64,000 bases of DNA from Candidatus Babelota bacterium (GTDB taxonomy: Bacteria; Babelota; Babeliae; Babelales; Vermiphilaceae): contig JAJCZD010000008.1 of the NCBI GenBank assembly GCA_029262615.1, forward strand, positions 1 through 64,000. Reading direction: 5' to 3'. Positions 29,260 to 38,184 of the stretch are shown here, piece after piece. Both the position numbers and the translations under genes were made by a program. Within the stretch, counting starts at the first letter, position 1. Each line of letters begins with the position of its first letter. The notes beneath the pieces were generated by a model, which saw only the letters and a list, made by a program, of their open reading frames with translations, was not told the origin of the DNA and made no database searches.

Positions 29260-30870
29260 ATGAAACAATTTTTAGGTTTATTTTTTGCCCCTATTTTTTT
29301 TACAACCTTGCAATCACAAAAACCAAAAATTGTTATAGCTTTAGTTGTTGATCAGTGCTCATGGCAAGAATTTAAAACAGCTTTGCCATACTTTCATGAC
29401 GGTCTTAAAAAAATATATGACGGTGGCACTGTTTTTACCAACTGCATTCAACCACATGGCATGCCTTCAACCGCAACTGGCCATGCAGCACTCTCAACTG
29501 GCGTGTATGCAAAGGATCATGGCTGGATCGGTAATTCATGGTTTGATAAAAATGGAAAAAAAATTGGATGCGATGACGCACCAAAAAAAATGGCTGGCGT
29601 TTTTGATTGCAAAGGTAATACACTTGGTTATGGAAAATCTGCTCATAATCTTCTGGTAGATGGCCTCTCTGATCAATTGCTACTATGCTCACATGAAAAA
29701 AGTAAAAACAAAGTATTTGCACTTTCTTTAAAAAGTCGTTCTGCTATTGCCACCGCAGCAAAACTAGGAAAAGCAATATGGTTCGACCGCCAGCAGGGAT
29801 GCTTTACCAGTAGTAAAGCATATTTTCAGTCATTGCCAGAATGGATTAAACGATTCAACAATAAACAAACTTTTACAGAAAAAACCGTTACCTGGCACCT
29901 ATCATATCCACAAAACTCTCCTGCCTATGGAGCAGTAAATAAAAAAACATATGATTTTTCTCCAAAAAGTTATATCAACCGGCCTGTTGAAATTAAAAAT
30001 AAAAAAGAAGGTTATGAACCATTTTTAGAAACCCCCTTTAGCATGAAATTATTATTTGACCTTGCAAAAGATTGTTTTGATAAAAACTATACCGGAGAAG
30101 AAAATATTTTTTTCCTCTGGCTTACAATAAGTAGCCCCGACAAAATTAATCACCAATTTGGTCCTGCCAGTTATGAAGTTATTGATATGTATTATAAGTT
30201 AGATAAATACCTTGGCACCCTCATGGGACATTTAGAACAAAAAGTTGATCCTTGTGACATTTTATATGTCCTGTCGGCCGATCATGGCACTAGCCCGCTT
30301 CCTGAATTGGTTACGCAAGAAGGATATCCAGCACATCGCATTTTTTATAAAAAGCTTATTCCAGAATTGAACGCCCTGCTCAGCAGACAATTTGGCACAA
30401 AAAATCTCATCTTGGAATTTAAGACACCCCAATTTTATCTTGATATGGCGCAATTAAAAACAATACCGACACAAAAACAACAGGCAATAATTTTTAGCAT
30501 AAAACAATTCTTATTATCCCAACCTGGTATAAAACGAGTGTGGACCTTCGACGAACTACATTATTCTGTTTTTGAGCCAGAAGCCATTGAAAACTATTTT
30601 AAACAACAATTATTGGTTGGCCGAAGTGGTTTTATTACGGTACAAACAGCACCACTTTCTCAATTTACCAAATATAAAACTGGTACTTCCCATCGCACTC
30701 CTTATGCATATAATACTAGAATTCCACTCCTTTTTTATCAAAAAGGAACAACGAAAAAGCAAAATCATGATAAAAAAGTCCTGAGTTTGCAAGTTCCCAT
30801 TACCATTGCAAGCATCCTGCAAGTCCCACAACCATCAGCCAGTACTACTGACCCATTAATGGTAATTTAA
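29260..30870 (+). CDS. Secreted alkaline-phosphatase-superfamily phosphatase (PafA-like)
   Basis: 536 residues with a short signal peptide (MKQFLGLFFAPIFFTTLQS). Typical PafA-type order: IALVVDQCSW with the first metal Asp, GMPSTATGHAALSTGVY with the catalytic Thr (71-73), PDKINHQFGP with Asp/His metal ligands, VLSADHGTSPLPE with the Asp-His pair, and GTSHRTPY with the last His. Such enzymes hydrolyse phosphate mono- or diesters in the periplasm. AAAGG before the ATG. It lies upstream of guaB; if nucleotide intermediates are extracytosolic, this enzyme could act on them (speculative). Confidence 0.85.
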   Translation: MKQFLGLFFAPIFFTTLQSQKPKIVIALVVDQCSWQEFKTALPYFHDGLKKIYDGGTVFTNCIQPHGMPSTATGHAALSTGVYAKDHGWIGNSWFDKNGKKIGCDDAPKKMAGVFDCKGNTLGYGKSAHNLLVDGLSDQLLLCSHEKSKNKVFALSLKSRSAIATAAKLGKAIWFDRQQGCFTSSKAYFQSLPEWIKRFNNKQTFTEKTVTWHLSYPQNSPAYGAVNKKTYDFSPKSYINRPVEIKNKKEGYEPFLETPFSMKLLFDLAKDCFDKNYTGEENIFFLWLTISSPDKINHQFGPASYEVIDMYYKLDKYLGTLMGHLEQKVDPCDILYVLSADHGTSPLPELVTQEGYPAHRIFYKKLIPELNALLSRQFGTKNLILEFKTPQFYLDMAQLKTIPTQKQQAIIFSIKQFLLSQPGIKRVWTFDELHYSVFEPEAIENYFKQQLLVGRSGFITVQTAPLSQFTKYKTGTSHRTPYAYNTRIPLLFYQKGTTKKQNHDKKVLSLQVPITIASILQVPQPSASTTDPLMVI

Positions 30871-30935
30871 AGCAAATTATTTACTTACTGTGGCTAGTAT
30901 TGCTATTCTTTTAGCATAATTAGGGGAGAGGGATC

Positions 30936-31490
30936 ATGAAAAAGTTTGCTATGCTATTGTGTATGACCAGTTCAATTTTTTGTTTGCATCGTGTAAAAAA
31001 AGATGAAAAGAAAGCAAAAAGAGGCTCAATTGAGCTCAATGCAGCAATTGGTTCACAACTAACACTGCTAAATACGTATGAACGAGATAGAAAAACTGAA
31101 TTTAAGCAATTAGCCCACAATCAAAAAATGGCAAACATACAACTAGAAACACTGAATACACATATGAGCACCATTAATCTCAACTTAAAACAAATAGCCT
31201 CATCTCTAATTTTAATAGTTCAACACCAGGCGGAAATTCCGACAATTGAAAGCTATTGCCCGTCGCACTCCTCTGATTTTACCTCTTCAGAAGAAGAATC
31301 ACCTGAACCTACAAAGTTGCCCGTCACTATTATTACCGGTAGGCCACCAGAACAAGCAAATCGACCTTCCACGTCGAAACAGAAATCAAAAACTACAGTA
31401 AACAAATCAGATCCACGCCGAAGAAGTGACTTGATTAAGAGGGGAAAAGTAAAGAATTTAAAACAATTTTATGAGAGCAATTCAGATTAA
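30936..31490 (+). CDS. Secreted hypothetical protein with helical N-terminal half and disordered tail
   Basis: 184 residues; signal peptide MKKFAMLLCMTSSIFC. Residues 35-100 form a likely coiled coil (LTLLNTYERDRKTEFKQL...), followed by a Ser/Glu/Pro-rich stretch and a very basic C-terminus (KQKSKTTVNKSDPRRRSDLI). AGGGGAGAGG lies before the ATG. No family recognised. Could be a host-interacting exported protein. Confidence 0.6.
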   Translation: MKKFAMLLCMTSSIFCLHRVKKDEKKAKRGSIELNAAIGSQLTLLNTYERDRKTEFKQLAHNQKMANIQLETLNTHMSTINLNLKQIASSLILIVQHQAEIPTIESYCPSHSSDFTSSEEESPEPTKLPVTIITGRPPEQANRPSTSKQKSKTTVNKSDPRRRSDLIKRGKVKNLKQFYESNSD

Positions 31491-31568
31491 AGCCCACACT
31501 ATCCTTGCAAAAAAATCTTGAACTGTAATACTGTTCCTCGTTTGTTAATTTTTAATAAGGAGAATAGT

Positions 31569-33062
31569 ATGAACACTTTTACACGGTTGTTTTTTTTACT
31601 ACTAATAAGCTCTAGTCAAGCATACAACAAAGTTGTCTCAACCGGCCTGGCCTATGATGATGTATTATTAATACCACAATGCTCTGCAATAAAATCAAGA
31701 ATGGATGTAAGCACTACAACTCAACTAACCAAAAATATCACCTTAAATATTCCCATTATTTCTGCAAATATGGATACCGTTACTGAATCAAGAATGGCAA
31801 TAGCCATGGCTCAAATGGGTGGTATTGGTATTATTCATCGGTTCAATAGTATTGAGGCACAAGTTCAAGAAGTCGAAAAAGTAAAACGATTTACCAATGC
31901 AATAATAGAACAGCCGCTAACTATTGGCCCAGAAGCAAGCATTGAAGATGCAAGATGTATGATGAAAAACAATGGTATTACGAGTTTATTAGTAACGAAT
32001 GCAGACAATAAGTTAGTTGGCATCTTAACAAAAAGAGATATGTGGTTTCATCCAAGAAAAATTACCGTAGCTGACCGCATGAGCCCAAAGGCAAAATTAA
32101 TAGTTGGTTATGAAGGAATGGAATTGGAGGAAGCTAAAAATTTGTTACTACAACATCGCATCGAAAAATTACCAATCTTAAAACCAGATGGTACTATTGC
32201 CGGTTTAATCACTAGCAAGGATATAGATCAAGCAACCAAATATCCAAAGGCAGCACTTGATTCAAGAAGAAGATTACTCGTTGGTGGGGCTATTGGGGTA
32301 AAAGAAGATGCACTTGAGCGAGCTGAAAAACTAATTGAAGCTGGTGTTGATGTATTGGTCATCGATATTGCACATGGGCATAGCAATCTTGCCATTAGCA
32401 CTCTTATGAATGTTAAAGAACAATTTCCGGACATAGAGGTGATCGCTGGGAACGTTGCCTGCCCAGAGGGTGTGCGAGATCTTATTTTAGCCGGAGCTGA
32501 TTGTGTTAAAGTTGGGGTTGGACCTGGTTCTATTTGCACAACACGTATTACTACTGGTGCTGGTTATCCACAATTTTCCGCCGTGCTTGCATGCGCAGAG
32601 GAAGCAGCAAAATATAATGTACCAATTATTGCCGATGGGGGCATTAAAACATCAGGTGATATTGCAAAAGCACTAGCCGCTGGTGCACACACCGTAATGC
32701 TTGGCAGCATGCTTGCCGGTACTGAAGAAAGCCCCGGTCTAGCCTTTATTAAAAATGGCAAACGATTTAAAGTAGTCCGTGGCATGGCATCTTTTGGTGC
32801 AAAACTCGGCCGCGAGGTAAATGAAAATAACAACACTAAACTAAAAGATGTTGAAGGCTATGTTCCTGAGGGCATCGAAGCAATGGTTCCATTTAAAGGA
32901 AGTGTTGTTGAAATTCTTCATCAACTGCTTGGTGGCTTGCGCTCTGGTATGAGTTATTGTGGTGCAACTTCCATTGAGCAGTTGCATGAGAAAGCACAAT
33001 TTGTGCGCATCACCAGTGCTGGCCGGCGCGAGAGTGGCGCACACGATGTGATACCAGCGTAA
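31569..33062 (+). CDS. guaB: IMP dehydrogenase with N-terminal signal-peptide-like extension
   Basis: 497 residues. NAD-dependent IMP to XMP, the committed step to GMP. The ATG at 31569 has AAGGAG seven bases upstream, better than the longer frame from 31518. Residues 1-18 ([18 protein letters not shown]) look like a cleavable signal; the family start YDDVLLIPQ follows near residue 28. Two CBS domains occupy about residues 105-220 ([20 protein letters not shown]...). The catalytic loop is [10 protein letters not shown] with Cys near 323, then [28 protein letters not shown] (flap region) and E(G)MVPFKG. Complete and apparently active. Cytosolic homologues lack the extension. It is separated from the minus arm by the serine-hydrolase gene. 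Confidence 0.95.
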   Translation: MNTFTRLFFLLLISSSQAYNKVVSTGLAYDDVLLIPQCSAIKSRMDVSTTTQLTKNITLNIPIISANMDTVTESRMAIAMAQMGGIGIIHRFNSIEAQVQEVEKVKRFTNAIIEQPLTIGPEASIEDARCMMKNNGITSLLVTNADNKLVGILTKRDMWFHPRKITVADRMSPKAKLIVGYEGMELEEAKNLLLQHRIEKLPILKPDGTIAGLITSKDIDQATKYPKAALDSRRRLLVGGAIGVKEDALERAEKLIEAGVDVLVIDIAHGHSNLAISTLMNVKEQFPDIEVIAGNVACPEGVRDLILAGADCVKVGVGPGSICTTRITTGAGYPQFSAVLACAEEAAKYNVPIIADGGIKTSGDIAKALAAGAHTVMLGSMLAGTEESPGLAFIKNGKRFKVVRGMASFGAKLGREVNENNNTKLKDVEGYVPEGIEAMVPFKGSVVEILHQLLGGLRSGMSYCGATSIEQLHEKAQFVRITSAGRRESGAHDVIPA

Positions 33063-33073
33063 TTAATTTTACC

Positions 33074-33104
33074 AATATCGGCCCGACATGTTTTGCCGGG
33101 CCAA
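33074..33104. repeat. Copy 1 of a 31-nt repeat with inverted centre (flanks serine hydrolase gene)
   Basis: Shares outer arms with 34217-34247: (A/G)ATATCGGCCC ... CGGGCCAA. The 12-nt centre is GACATGTTTTGC here and, in the other copy, essentially its reverse complement. The arms GGCCCG/CGGGCC form a hairpin that may terminate guaB. The other copy is the normal 3' coding end of purD, so this one looks like the duplicate. Confidence 0.65.
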
Positions 33105-33107
33105 CTT

Positions 33108-34184
33108 TTAAGAATCTAAAATCATTTTTGCAACTTCAGTTGCAACCGTATAATAATCAAAATTTCCAAAATTGCTTAATACAATAATACAAATATCTTC
33201 CTCGGGAAATCTGTCCAGGAAACTTACAAATCCTTTAATTTTTCCTGCGTGAAAAATTCTTCTTTTGTCATGTACCTCATCAACAAATACACCAAAACCA
33301 TAAAAAGATTGCCAATTATTCATAGTGATCTCAAACTGAGGGATGCTCATCTGATCAGTTATTTTCCCGGAGATGATTTTCTTATTTTGCAGTGCTTGAT
33401 GCCACAAAAATAAATCTTCAACGGTACTATAAAGACAACCGGCACCACTTTGTTGCATCATATCGATATTATCAGCGTGAGTAAGTGTATTTTTTTCGCA
33501 AATATATCCGGATGCATGATTTTCAATAAGATTTTTTTTGCTTGCAAAACCAGTATTGTGCATGCCAATAGGATCAAAAAATTCTTCTTTCAAAAAGGTG
33601 ATAAATGGTTTTTTGGTAACTTGTTCAACTATACATGCCAATAAAACATAGCCTGTATTGTTATATTCTACTTTTTGGCCAGGAAGAAAATTAATTGGTT
33701 TATCTTTAAATCTTCTAATAGTTTCCTCATGAGGCATTTGAATCATTGAGGCTTGCCAATATTCTGGAAAACTTGTGTAATTTGCAATACCAGATGAATG
33801 AGTTAAAAGATGATATATTGTTATAGAATCTCCATTTGGAAAATCAGGAATAAATTTACTTATTGGGTCTTGTAAGTTGAGTAAACTTCTTTCTTCCAAA
33901 ATTAGAATTGCTAAAGCAGTAAATTGTTTGGTAATGGATGCAATACGAAATTTTGTTTCTGATGTATTTGGAACACCATGTTCATAATTAGCCATCCCAT
34001 AACTTTTTTTTAAAAGAATTTTTCCTTTTTGGCTAACTAGAACTGAACCGCTAAATTCTTTTTGATCAGTTAATAATTGAAAGTAATTATCAAGGTTTTT
34101 ATTCAGCACTTTATCGTTAACAGGCTTGGATTGAACAAACATTAGTAATCCAAGTAAAAATATTTTTGTTTTTTGTTTAAGCAT
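33108..34184 (-). CDS. Secreted serine hydrolase, class C beta-lactamase/DD-peptidase-like
   Basis: 358 residues with a signal peptide (MLKQKTKIFLLGLLMFVQS). Nucleophile motif SITK (residues about 83-86), YNN (Tyr-x-Asn, about residue 176) and HAGKIKGF as the third motif place it in the AmpC/EstB/DD-carboxypeptidase family. It is the last gene of the minus purine arm (23-nt gap from purD) but has no known purine role. It is bracketed by the repeat copies at 33074 and 34217. Substrate could be peptidoglycan, an ester or a peptide. Confidence 0.85.
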   Translation of the reverse strand: MLKQKTKIFLLGLLMFVQSKPVNDKVLNKNLDNYFQLLTDQKEFSGSVLVSQKGKILLKKSYGMANYEHGVPNTSETKFRIASITKQFTALAILILEERSLLNLQDPISKFIPDFPNGDSITIYHLLTHSSGIANYTSFPEYWQASMIQMPHEETIRRFKDKPINFLPGQKVEYNNTGYVLLACIVEQVTKKPFITFLKEEFFDPIGMHNTGFASKKNLIENHASGYICEKNTLTHADNIDMMQQSGAGCLYSTVEDLFLWHQALQNKKIISGKITDQMSIPQFEITMNNWQSFYGFGVFVDEVHDKRRIFHAGKIKGFVSFLDRFPEEDICIIVLSNFGNFDYYTVATEVAKMILDS

Positions 34185-34207
34185 CGCTTTTTTTCCAAAT
34201 TTGAGGA

Positions 34208-35515
34208 TTATAAACCGATATCGGCCCTACAAAACATGTCGGGCCAATTTATTTTGTTAATCCTTTTATAAACCAGTTCACGAGCACAATCCAAATTATC
34301 ACCACCAGCACAGACACACATTACTCTCCCACCGTTTGTTAAAATAGTATCATCTTTAGAAACTGTTCCGGCATGGAAAATTCTGCAATCATCTGGAGAT
34401 TTCAACGTCAGGCCGTCAATTAGATATCCTTTTTTATATTGTTGTGGATAACCACCAGAAGCAAGAACCACACCAACTGCCGGTTGTAGACTCCATTGGG
34501 GTTTTATGTTTTGCAATTGTTTTTTGTACACTGCGTCGCATAAATCATACAAGTCAGATTGTAAGCGCATCATAATAACTTGTGTTTCTGGATCACCCAA
34601 ACGGCAATTAAATTCTAAAACTTTTGGATCTCCTTCTTTAGTTATCATCAAACCTGCATATAAAAATCCGGTATATTCACACCCTTCTTGTGCCATGCCG
34701 GCAATTGTTGGTTCAATAATTTCTTGCATAATACGATCATGTAATTGCCGTGTCATTATTGGTGCTGGGCTAATGGCACCCATGCCACCAGTATTTGGTC
34801 CCTTGTTACCATCCAAAAGTCGTTTATGATCTTGAGAGGATACAAGTGGCACAATAGTTTTTCCGTCTGTCAAAACGATAAAACTTAATTCATTACCTTC
34901 AAGAAATTCTTCAATAACGATTTTTTGTGATGCGTGGCCAAACTTTTTTTGCACTAACATTTGTTCTATTGCTTGCTCTGCTTCTTTTAGAGTTTGTGCA
35001 ATGACCACACCCTTTCCCGCTGCAAGACCATCTGCCTTTATCACCAGTGGAATTTTTTGCAAACGTGCGTAGTCTTTTGCATCCTCTGCATTGGTAAAGG
35101 TTTTGTATTTGGCAGTTGGAATATTGTGCCGAACCATAAATGCTTTTGCAAAATCTTTTGAGGCCTCAAGTTGTGCTGCTTTTTTGCATGGACCAACACA
35201 ATCAAGATTTTGTTTTTTGAATACATCCACAATACCATTTGCAAGAGGAACTTCCGGCCCAATGATTGTCAGATCAATATTATTCTCTTGTGCAAATGAA
35301 GTAAGACCATCAAAATCATTCACATCAATTACAACGTTACGTGTTTTTTGTTCATACAGAGTTCCTGCATTACCAGGTGCAACAAAAACTTTCTCTACTT
35401 GTGGTGATTGAGCAATTTTCCATGCAAGTGCATGCTCACGACCACCACCACCAATAATTAAAACTTTTTTTGCCTGCAAATTAATCACCACTAAAAATAA
35501 AAAAAAATTCTTCAT
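34208..35515 (-). CDS. purD: Phosphoribosylamine-glycine ligase with N-terminal signal-like extension
   Basis: 435 residues. Step 2 of purine synthesis (phosphoribosylamine + glycine + ATP to GAR). The extension MKNFFLFLVVINLQA precedes KKVLIIGGGGREHALAW, which is where E. coli-type PurD begins. AAGGA eight bases before the ATG supports the longer start, and no internal ATG exists near the domain start. ATP-grasp features: KADGLAAGKGV, EEFLEGNELSF, GGMGAISPAP and EFNCRLGDPETQ. The C-terminus ends FCRADIGL, as the family does. It lies 15 nt after guaA. The substrate, phosphoribosylamine, is short-lived, so PurD should be in the same compartment as PurF, which also carries an extension. Confidence 0.95.
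   Translation of the reverse strand: MKNFFLFLVVINLQAKKVLIIGGGGREHALAWKIAQSPQVEKVFVAPGNAGTLYEQKTRNVVIDVNDFDGLTSFAQENNIDLTIIGPEVPLANGIVDVFKKQNLDCVGPCKKAAQLEASKDFAKAFMVRHNIPTAKYKTFTNAEDAKDYARLQKIPLVIKADGLAAGKGVVIAQTLKEAEQAIEQMLVQKKFGHASQKIVIEEFLEGNELSFIVLTDGKTIVPLVSSQDHKRLLDGNKGPNTGGMGAISPAPIMTRQLHDRIMQEIIEPTIAGMAQEGCEYTGFLYAGLMITKEGDPKVLEFNCRLGDPETQVIMMRLQSDLYDLCDAVYKKQLQNIKPQWSLQPAVGVVLASGGYPQQYKKGYLIDGLTLKSPDDCRIFHAGTVSKDDTILTNGGRVMCVCAGGDNLDCARELVYKRINKINWPDMFCRADIGL
34217..34247. repeat. Copy 2 of the 31-nt repeat, within the 3' end of purD
   Basis: Forms codons for WPDMFCRADI at the end of PurD. Arms are the same as at 33074-33104, with the central 12 nt inverted. Together the copies bracket the serine-hydrolase gene. 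Confidence 0.65.
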
Positions 35516-35530
35516 TACTTTTTTCCTTAC

Positions 35531-37054
35531 TTATTCATATTCGATGGTCCCGGGAGGTTTTTGGGTAATGTCATACACCACACGATTCACACCGGAGACC
35601 AAATTAATAATTTTGTTTGAAACCATTTGTAAAAAATCGTTCGGCAGTTTTGCCCAATCGGCGCTCATTGCGTCTGAGCTAGTAACTGCACGAAGGCTAA
35701 TCATATATTCATAGGTACGCGCATCACCCATAACACCAACGGTTTTGATCGGCAGCAATGCAACAAGTGCTTGCCACACATCTTTATATAAATTTGCTTT
35801 TTTTAGTTCAGTAATAAAAATATGATCAGCCTGCCGAACAATATCAATTTTTTCTTTATCGATCGGGCCAACAACTCGAATAGCAAGACCAGGGCCAGGG
35901 AATGGATGTCGATTTAAATAATCTTCATTAATACCAAGCTCTTTTCCCAACTGACGCACTTCATCTTTATATAAATCGCGCAATGGTTCTACTACTTTTA
36001 GTTTCATGTTTTCTGGCAAAGTAAGATTATGATGACTTTTTATTTTTGCTGAACTGTTTGTTGCTTGTGATGATTCAACTCTGTCGGGATAAATAGTTCC
36101 TTGGCCGAGAAATTGTATTTTTTTATTTTGTTGTGCATATTTACCAACCGTACTTTCAAAAATTTCTATAAAGGTATGGCCAATAATTTTTCTTTTTTCC
36201 TCCGGATCAGCAATATAGTATAATTTTTTTAAAAATAGTTCAGATGCATTCACAACTGCAAAGTGAGAAAATTGCAATGTATCGTAGATCGTTTGTACTT
36301 CTTGCGTTTCTTCTTTGCGCATTAAACCAGTGTCAACATAAACACAAAATAAATGATCACCAATTGCTTGATGCAACAAATAAGAAGCAACCAACGAATC
36401 TACTCCACCAGAAACTCCCATAATAACTGATGCATTACCAACGTTTGTTTGAATATCAGTAATGATGGTTTGAATTCTATTTCGTACAGTTAAGGTTGGC
36501 TTTATGCCCGCAATCTTTACAAAATTATGTAAGATCTGTGTACCATTTTTGGTATGCTCAACTTCCGGGTGAAATTGCAAACCAAAGATCTTTTTTTCAT
36601 AATGTGCAATTGCAACATGGTTGCAATCTTCTGATTTTCCGATTACTCGAAACTGTTTTGGCAGCTCTGAAACACTATCACCATGGCTCATCCAAACCAT
36701 TTGCTCCTCATCAAGACCAGCAAATAAATCTGTTTTATCCAAAACCGTTAGTTTGGCTGCACCATATTGACGTGTTTTGCTTTGCTCAACAGCACCACCA
36801 AACTCTTGCGCAATTAATTGATGCCCAAAGCAAAGACCGAGAATAGGTTTATCAGAGGTAAATATTTTTTTATTAAGAACTGTTTGGGAACTTACACTTT
36901 CAGGGCCACCGGATAAAATAAAGGCATCGTTAGTAATAAAATCAGCATCAGCTACTTGCTCGGGTTGTTTTATTGTTGCCTCAACCCCAAGGCCACGCAG
37001 GCGACGTTTAATCAAATGCGTAACTTGTGAGCCGTAATTAATAATTAAAATCAT
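35531..37054 (-). CDS. guaA: GMP synthase (glutamine-hydrolysing)
   Basis: 507 residues. N-terminal class I amidotransferase domain: LSGGPESV, GLCFGHQLIA with the nucleophile Cys, and FHPEVEHT with the His-Glu pair. The ATP-pyrophosphatase domain has GVSGGVDSLVASY (P-loop), and the dimerisation domain has HPFPGPGLAIRVVG and KPPGTIEYE. Converts XMP to GMP. No signal extension, unlike GuaB. It overlaps the upstream purP paralogue by 4 nt, and purD follows after 15 nt. Confidence 0.96.
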   Translation of the reverse strand: MILIINYGSQVTHLIKRRLRGLGVEATIKQPEQVADADFITNDAFILSGGPESVSSQTVLNKKIFTSDKPILGLCFGHQLIAQEFGGAVEQSKTRQYGAAKLTVLDKTDLFAGLDEEQMVWMSHGDSVSELPKQFRVIGKSEDCNHVAIAHYEKKIFGLQFHPEVEHTKNGTQILHNFVKIAGIKPTLTVRNRIQTIITDIQTNVGNASVIMGVSGGVDSLVASYLLHQAIGDHLFCVYVDTGLMRKEETQEVQTIYDTLQFSHFAVVNASELFLKKLYYIADPEEKRKIIGHTFIEIFESTVGKYAQQNKKIQFLGQGTIYPDRVESSQATNSSAKIKSHHNLTLPENMKLKVVEPLRDLYKDEVRQLGKELGINEDYLNRHPFPGPGLAIRVVGPIDKEKIDIVRQADHIFITELKKANLYKDVWQALVALLPIKTVGVMGDARTYEYMISLRAVTSSDAMSADWAKLPNDFLQMVSNKIINLVSGVNRVVYDITQKPPGTIEYE

Positions 37055-38184
37055 GTTATTACTTCCAATAATCTATTTTGCTCAATTGCTTGTTTAATTT
37101 CCATGGCAACTCTTTTTCCTGCACTCACTGAGGTGCCGTGTAAATACCCAGTGTATGGGGTGAAGCAGGTACCCGGACTTCCCGGCATGCGCAATGATAC
37201 ATCAAAAACCACAATATCTTTTTTTGGTGGGCCAGGCAGAATTGCCGATTGCAATGCAAAAGGACCAATAACCCCTGGCTTATATTCTACTGCAGCAGTT
37301 TTGGTAAACCGCTCACCCAACTCAAAAGCTTGCTCTAACATTGATTCAAGAACTGTTACCGCACTATGACCTGCTTCTTCAAATTTTGGGGTAATATGTT
37401 CTGCTAGTGCAATTTGTTTTTTTGCTCCCAAATGAGCAATTCCCTCAATATTAGTTTGACGACGAGTATCGGTTCCAAGCAATTCCACTCTTTGGGTAAG
37501 TGACGAATAAAAAAAATTAAAGTTAACAAATGGGCCAATAATATATTCTTCAATTACCGCATTTTTTACCTCTTGGGCATCAATCTGATTAGTTTTAATT
37601 TTATTCTTGAGCATTGTTTCAAACTCTTTTGGTGAGGAACAATAAAAAAAAGAACGCTCAAAGGTACGTTCTTTTTCTGGAAGCTTTACCAAACAAAGAC
37701 GATCAATATCAGTGTGATTTTTAAAAATATGTGGCATACGGATAGTAGCTTTACGCAATAAATCATATTGATTATTTGGTTGGTTCCTTTCTTCTACTTT
37801 CAACAAACAGCGATTACCAAAAAGTGGTACTAAAAAGTCATTTTCAATCGCCTGGTAATTAAACTCAAGATATACCTCAAAGGAACGGTGCGGTATAAAA
37901 ATTACATTTTTTGTACGCAGTTTCTCTTGCACCGATTTATCTAAAATATTTTTGAATTTCTTTAGGACAATCGTTTCATCAACAATACCGGTAGCACCAT
38001 TGGTTTTGTAATGATGGCTATAGGTGCGTTCACGCCCTTCTTGGCAAACTACCAAAGTTCGAAAACCAAGATCTTTTGCACCACGGCAGACATCCAGTGC
38101 GGAATGACTTCCTATTACACCGATGGTAATGTTGTTTATATCATATGCTGATAAAACTTTTGCTAAATCAGATTGTGTAATCAT
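37051..38184 (-). CDS. PurP-family ATP-grasp ligase, diverged paralogue
   Basis: 377 residues, about 40 longer than its neighbour. It shares the family frame: GVIGSHSALDVCRGAKDLGF, the C-terminal ATP-grasp (FDVSLRMPGSPG, TPYTGYLHGTSVSAGKRVA) and EIKQAIEQNRL. PurP makes FAICAR from AICAR using formate and ATP and is typical of archaea. Some archaea carry two PurP clades. This copy lacks the GADGGRGYF glycine-rich loop seen in the other, so its activity may differ. 4-nt overlaps on both sides indicate tight coupling. Confidence 0.8.
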   Translation of the reverse strand: MITQSDLAKVLSAYDINNITIGVIGSHSALDVCRGAKDLGFRTLVVCQEGRERTYSHHYKTNGATGIVDETIVLKKFKNILDKSVQEKLRTKNVIFIPHRSFEVYLEFNYQAIENDFLVPLFGNRCLLKVEERNQPNNQYDLLRKATIRMPHIFKNHTDIDRLCLVKLPEKERTFERSFFYCSSPKEFETMLKNKIKTNQIDAQEVKNAVIEEYIIGPFVNFNFFYSSLTQRVELLGTDTRRQTNIEGIAHLGAKKQIALAEHITPKFEEAGHSAVTVLESMLEQAFELGERFTKTAAVEYKPGVIGPFALQSAILPGPPKKDIVVFDVSLRMPGSPGTCFTPYTGYLHGTSVSAGKRVAMEIKQAIEQNRLLEVIT

